A DNA stretch of 10,000 nt from Theodoxus fluviatilis (lineage: Eukaryota > Mollusca > Gastropoda > Cycloneritida > Neritidae). The notes under the pieces are model-generated. The model was not told where the DNA came from. It worked only from the letters and a program-made list of their open reading frames with translations, and made no database searches. The stretch covers positions 10,001 to 20,000 of the forward strand of contig JAWQFJ010017256.1 in the NCBI GenBank assembly GCA_034096865.1. Direction: 5' to 3'. Every line of letters begins with the position of its first letter. Within the stretch, counting starts at the first letter, position 1. Of the stretch, positions 8,246 through 10,000 are shown in pieces. Position numbers and translations under genes: made by a program.

Positions 8246-8380
8246 GATAGACTATTTATCCTAAAGGGAAATCTAGATGCAGATCATCACACAGTTCCTT
8301 ATAAGAATGAGCACAAAAACAACATACTTTCTAGAAAACAAATAGATAAAACAGGTTAACACAACAAAATCTAAAATATA
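8206..8380 (-). mobile_element. 3' end of a non-LTR retroelement (LINE or LINE-tailed SINE), minus strand
   Basis: Read on the minus strand, ATTTCCCTTTAGGATAAATA (8252-8271) closely resembles the conserved 3' end seen in many animal non-LTR elements (fish Rex1/L2-like families), where a TTTCCC-loop-GGGAT-AATAAA segment is followed by short tandem tail repeats. Here the tail is the TATTG array at 8206-8245. ATTTATCC/GGGAAAT can fold into a hairpin with one bulged base. The sequence to the right (to about 8380) is A- and C-rich with the look of the adjoining element, but no reverse transcriptase frame is visible, so this is a 5'-truncated copy or a SINE sharing the tail. The family name comes from memory of the tail motif, and the right boundary is approximate. 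Confidence 0.6.
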
Positions 8381-10000
8381 TTTCATTTGGACAGAGCAGT
8401 CATTACAACCAAATTGTGAAATTGCATCGTTCTCGTCTTCTGCAGTTAAAATCTGCTGTTCCAGTTCCTCCGCCTTGTGTTGAACTGGTGGTTTGCTGGT
8501 TGGGAGAGATCTGGTTAAATGCTGTGGGCTTTGCTACAAGCTTCATCTCAGTACATCAACAGAAAGTTGTCTACTGGTTTGTTAAGCAACATTCAAGGTT
8601 TAAGTATGCAGCTAAAATGTCTACTCCAAGTATTAGCTGTTAATCTTTTGAAATTTTTCCTGCATATTGATACCAAACCTAATAGTAGACATTGTGGCTG
8701 CAAAAGTAATTCCAGGATAACATTAAATGTTAGGCAGTGTGTCTTCAATGGGTCAATAATGAAATGAAATGTTTTAGATGCATTCCTTCATCCCTGAAAT
8801 GGTACCCAAGGTCTGTCACCATTACACACAGGATAAATGCATTTCCCATTAGCACCTTGTAGTCTTTAATAAATCAGTTCTTTGAGAATCATGAAGTTTG
8901 GTTTTTATGGACTCATTACATAATGCTCCCACCTTCTTCCAATGAGTAAGGACCTGAGTAACTTTAAAGTCAGACAGGCTGTGTACACTCTCATTATGAG
9001 ATGCTGCGTTTCCTTTCAGTATGGTTGCTCCACTTTCCTTGGTTGCTGTTGTACCCACATCTCCATTGCCATTTCACAAAACAAGCCTTGACATGTGACT
9101 TTTTAAAGAGTACCATGTGCTATACATATGAATATACTGCCTATAATTATTAATATTCTTAGTAGAAATAATTATACAAATGAAATGCAACAAAAATACA
9201 AATTCTTACAAAACGGTAACTTTATTTTGAATCCTTCAGCAGCTGTACAGGGGTGGGTGATCATGAATGACACATTCACACACTTAGCAATGCTGTTGCT
9301 TGACATATGGACGGAATACATGTGAAAGTGCTTAGGAACCCCCTTCTCCATTTGAACTATACATAATATGCTAACCAAAACTCACTGAGTTATAAGTTGG
9401 CCACGACTTCAGAACCATGAACACCTGGGTACGGGAAATTGTTACATGTAAAAACTGGCAACCATGCACTTATCATCATCAGGACTAACCACTCCAAAGC
9501 AATTATGAGAGATACTGGTGCAGAACTCAGCAGAATAAGAAATTTAAATATTTCAAAAAACTTCAATGCTATGGCTAGAATTACAGGAAACACATATAGA
9601 CTAAGTGAGGTGATTTTGATGATTTTGTTAACCTCTTAAACAATTCATCAAATATACATCTCATAAATTTCCTTATCGATTGGAGAACATTTATTTGTGT
9701 CATTTAATCACAGATTTGTTTCAGGGAAGAAATAGTCTAGACATAATATCTTTCCAGAATAATTTCACAGTTCACTGTCCTCTATCACATCTTTGTCAAC
9801 TAAGTGTTTTTATCACAGTCAATAGGTAAATCAATAACTAACCCTAAATGCAGGCTATCAGTTGCATTTTAGCTCAATAAAATTTCTTTTCAGTGCAGAA
9901 AAAGATAAAAATTGCAAGTCAGATCTGGTTTCAGCACCTTCTCATGAAAGAAAAGAAGAAAGAAAGCAAAAACAGACGAAATCTTGGCTGAAACAAAATG
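8381..10000. other. AT-rich non-coding stretch
   Basis: No gene is supported. Frames at 8416-8643 plus, 8849-9058 minus, 9128-9325 plus, 9390-9593 minus and 9439-9639 plus are each below 85 residues, show no domain I recognise, and several overlap in opposite directions. An AT-rich inverted repeat lies at 9142-9176. A purine-rich run occurs near 9945-9965. The 8849-9058 minus frame is the most protein-like in composition, but I cannot link it to a family. Confidence 0.5.
9142..9176. repeat. Inverted repeat with 10-bp arms
   Basis: TATAATTATT at 9142-9151 and AATAATTATA at 9167-9176 are perfect reverse complements around a 15-base loop. Both arms are pure A/T, so the stem is weak and may be chance. 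It could alternatively be the core of a miniature inverted-repeat element, though no flanking target duplication is visible. Confidence 0.6.

Noticed and set aside
8849..9058. 69-residue minus-strand frame with protein-like composition, considered as a retroelement ORF remnant
   Set aside because: It has no reverse transcriptase, endonuclease or zinc-knuckle motif, and it cannot be joined by sequence evidence to the tail at 8206-8380.
1..10000. CRISPR array, bacterial operon or phage-type defence system
   Set aside because: The only tandem repeats are micro- or minisatellites without unique spacers, there are no clustered long ORFs, and the splice acceptor and EVA-1 exon mark the DNA as animal.

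Overview
This window looks like animal nuclear DNA. It has one clear coding exon with a normal splice acceptor, long AT-rich and CpG-poor non-coding sequence, microsatellites and traces of retroelements. There are no ribosome-binding-site/operon signatures and no dense ORFs, so it is not prokaryotic. I infer an invertebrate with a lophotrochozoan (mollusc-like) or lancelet-like flavour from the tetranucleotide arrays and repeated TACATGTA words. That taxonomic guess is weak.

Layout. Bases 1-351 are the end of an intron, mostly a tetranucleotide array (121-328) that stops about 20 bp before a polypyrimidine tract and a CAG acceptor. Bases 352-647 are the terminal coding exon of an EVA-1/FAM176-family membrane protein: transmembrane helix, basic stop-transfer, cytoplasmic tail and the family's RSLxxYY-type C-terminus. 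Downstream of the stop, 648 to about 4100 is most likely its long 3' UTR. It carries a six-copy, 21-bp degenerate tandem repeat (806-931) and no AATAAA/ATTAAA before 4083. From about 4500 to 5800 the strand composition reverses (C well above G), which could mean a minus-strand transcript or simply a different sequence history. The rest (5800-10000) is AT-rich with no recognisable gene. It holds a perfect 18-bp palindrome (6717-6734), a relic carrying the 5'-half/anticodon arm of tRNA-Trp (7895-7912), and a minus-strand retroelement 3' tail with a pentanucleotide repeat (8206 to about 8380).

I see no new multi-gene system. Only one real gene is present. The remaining open frames are short, mutually overlapping, without recognisable domains, and best explained as chance frames in non-coding DNA. 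The observations most worth checking are the tRNA-Trp half, the retroelement tail, the array beside the splice acceptor, and the strand-composition switch.
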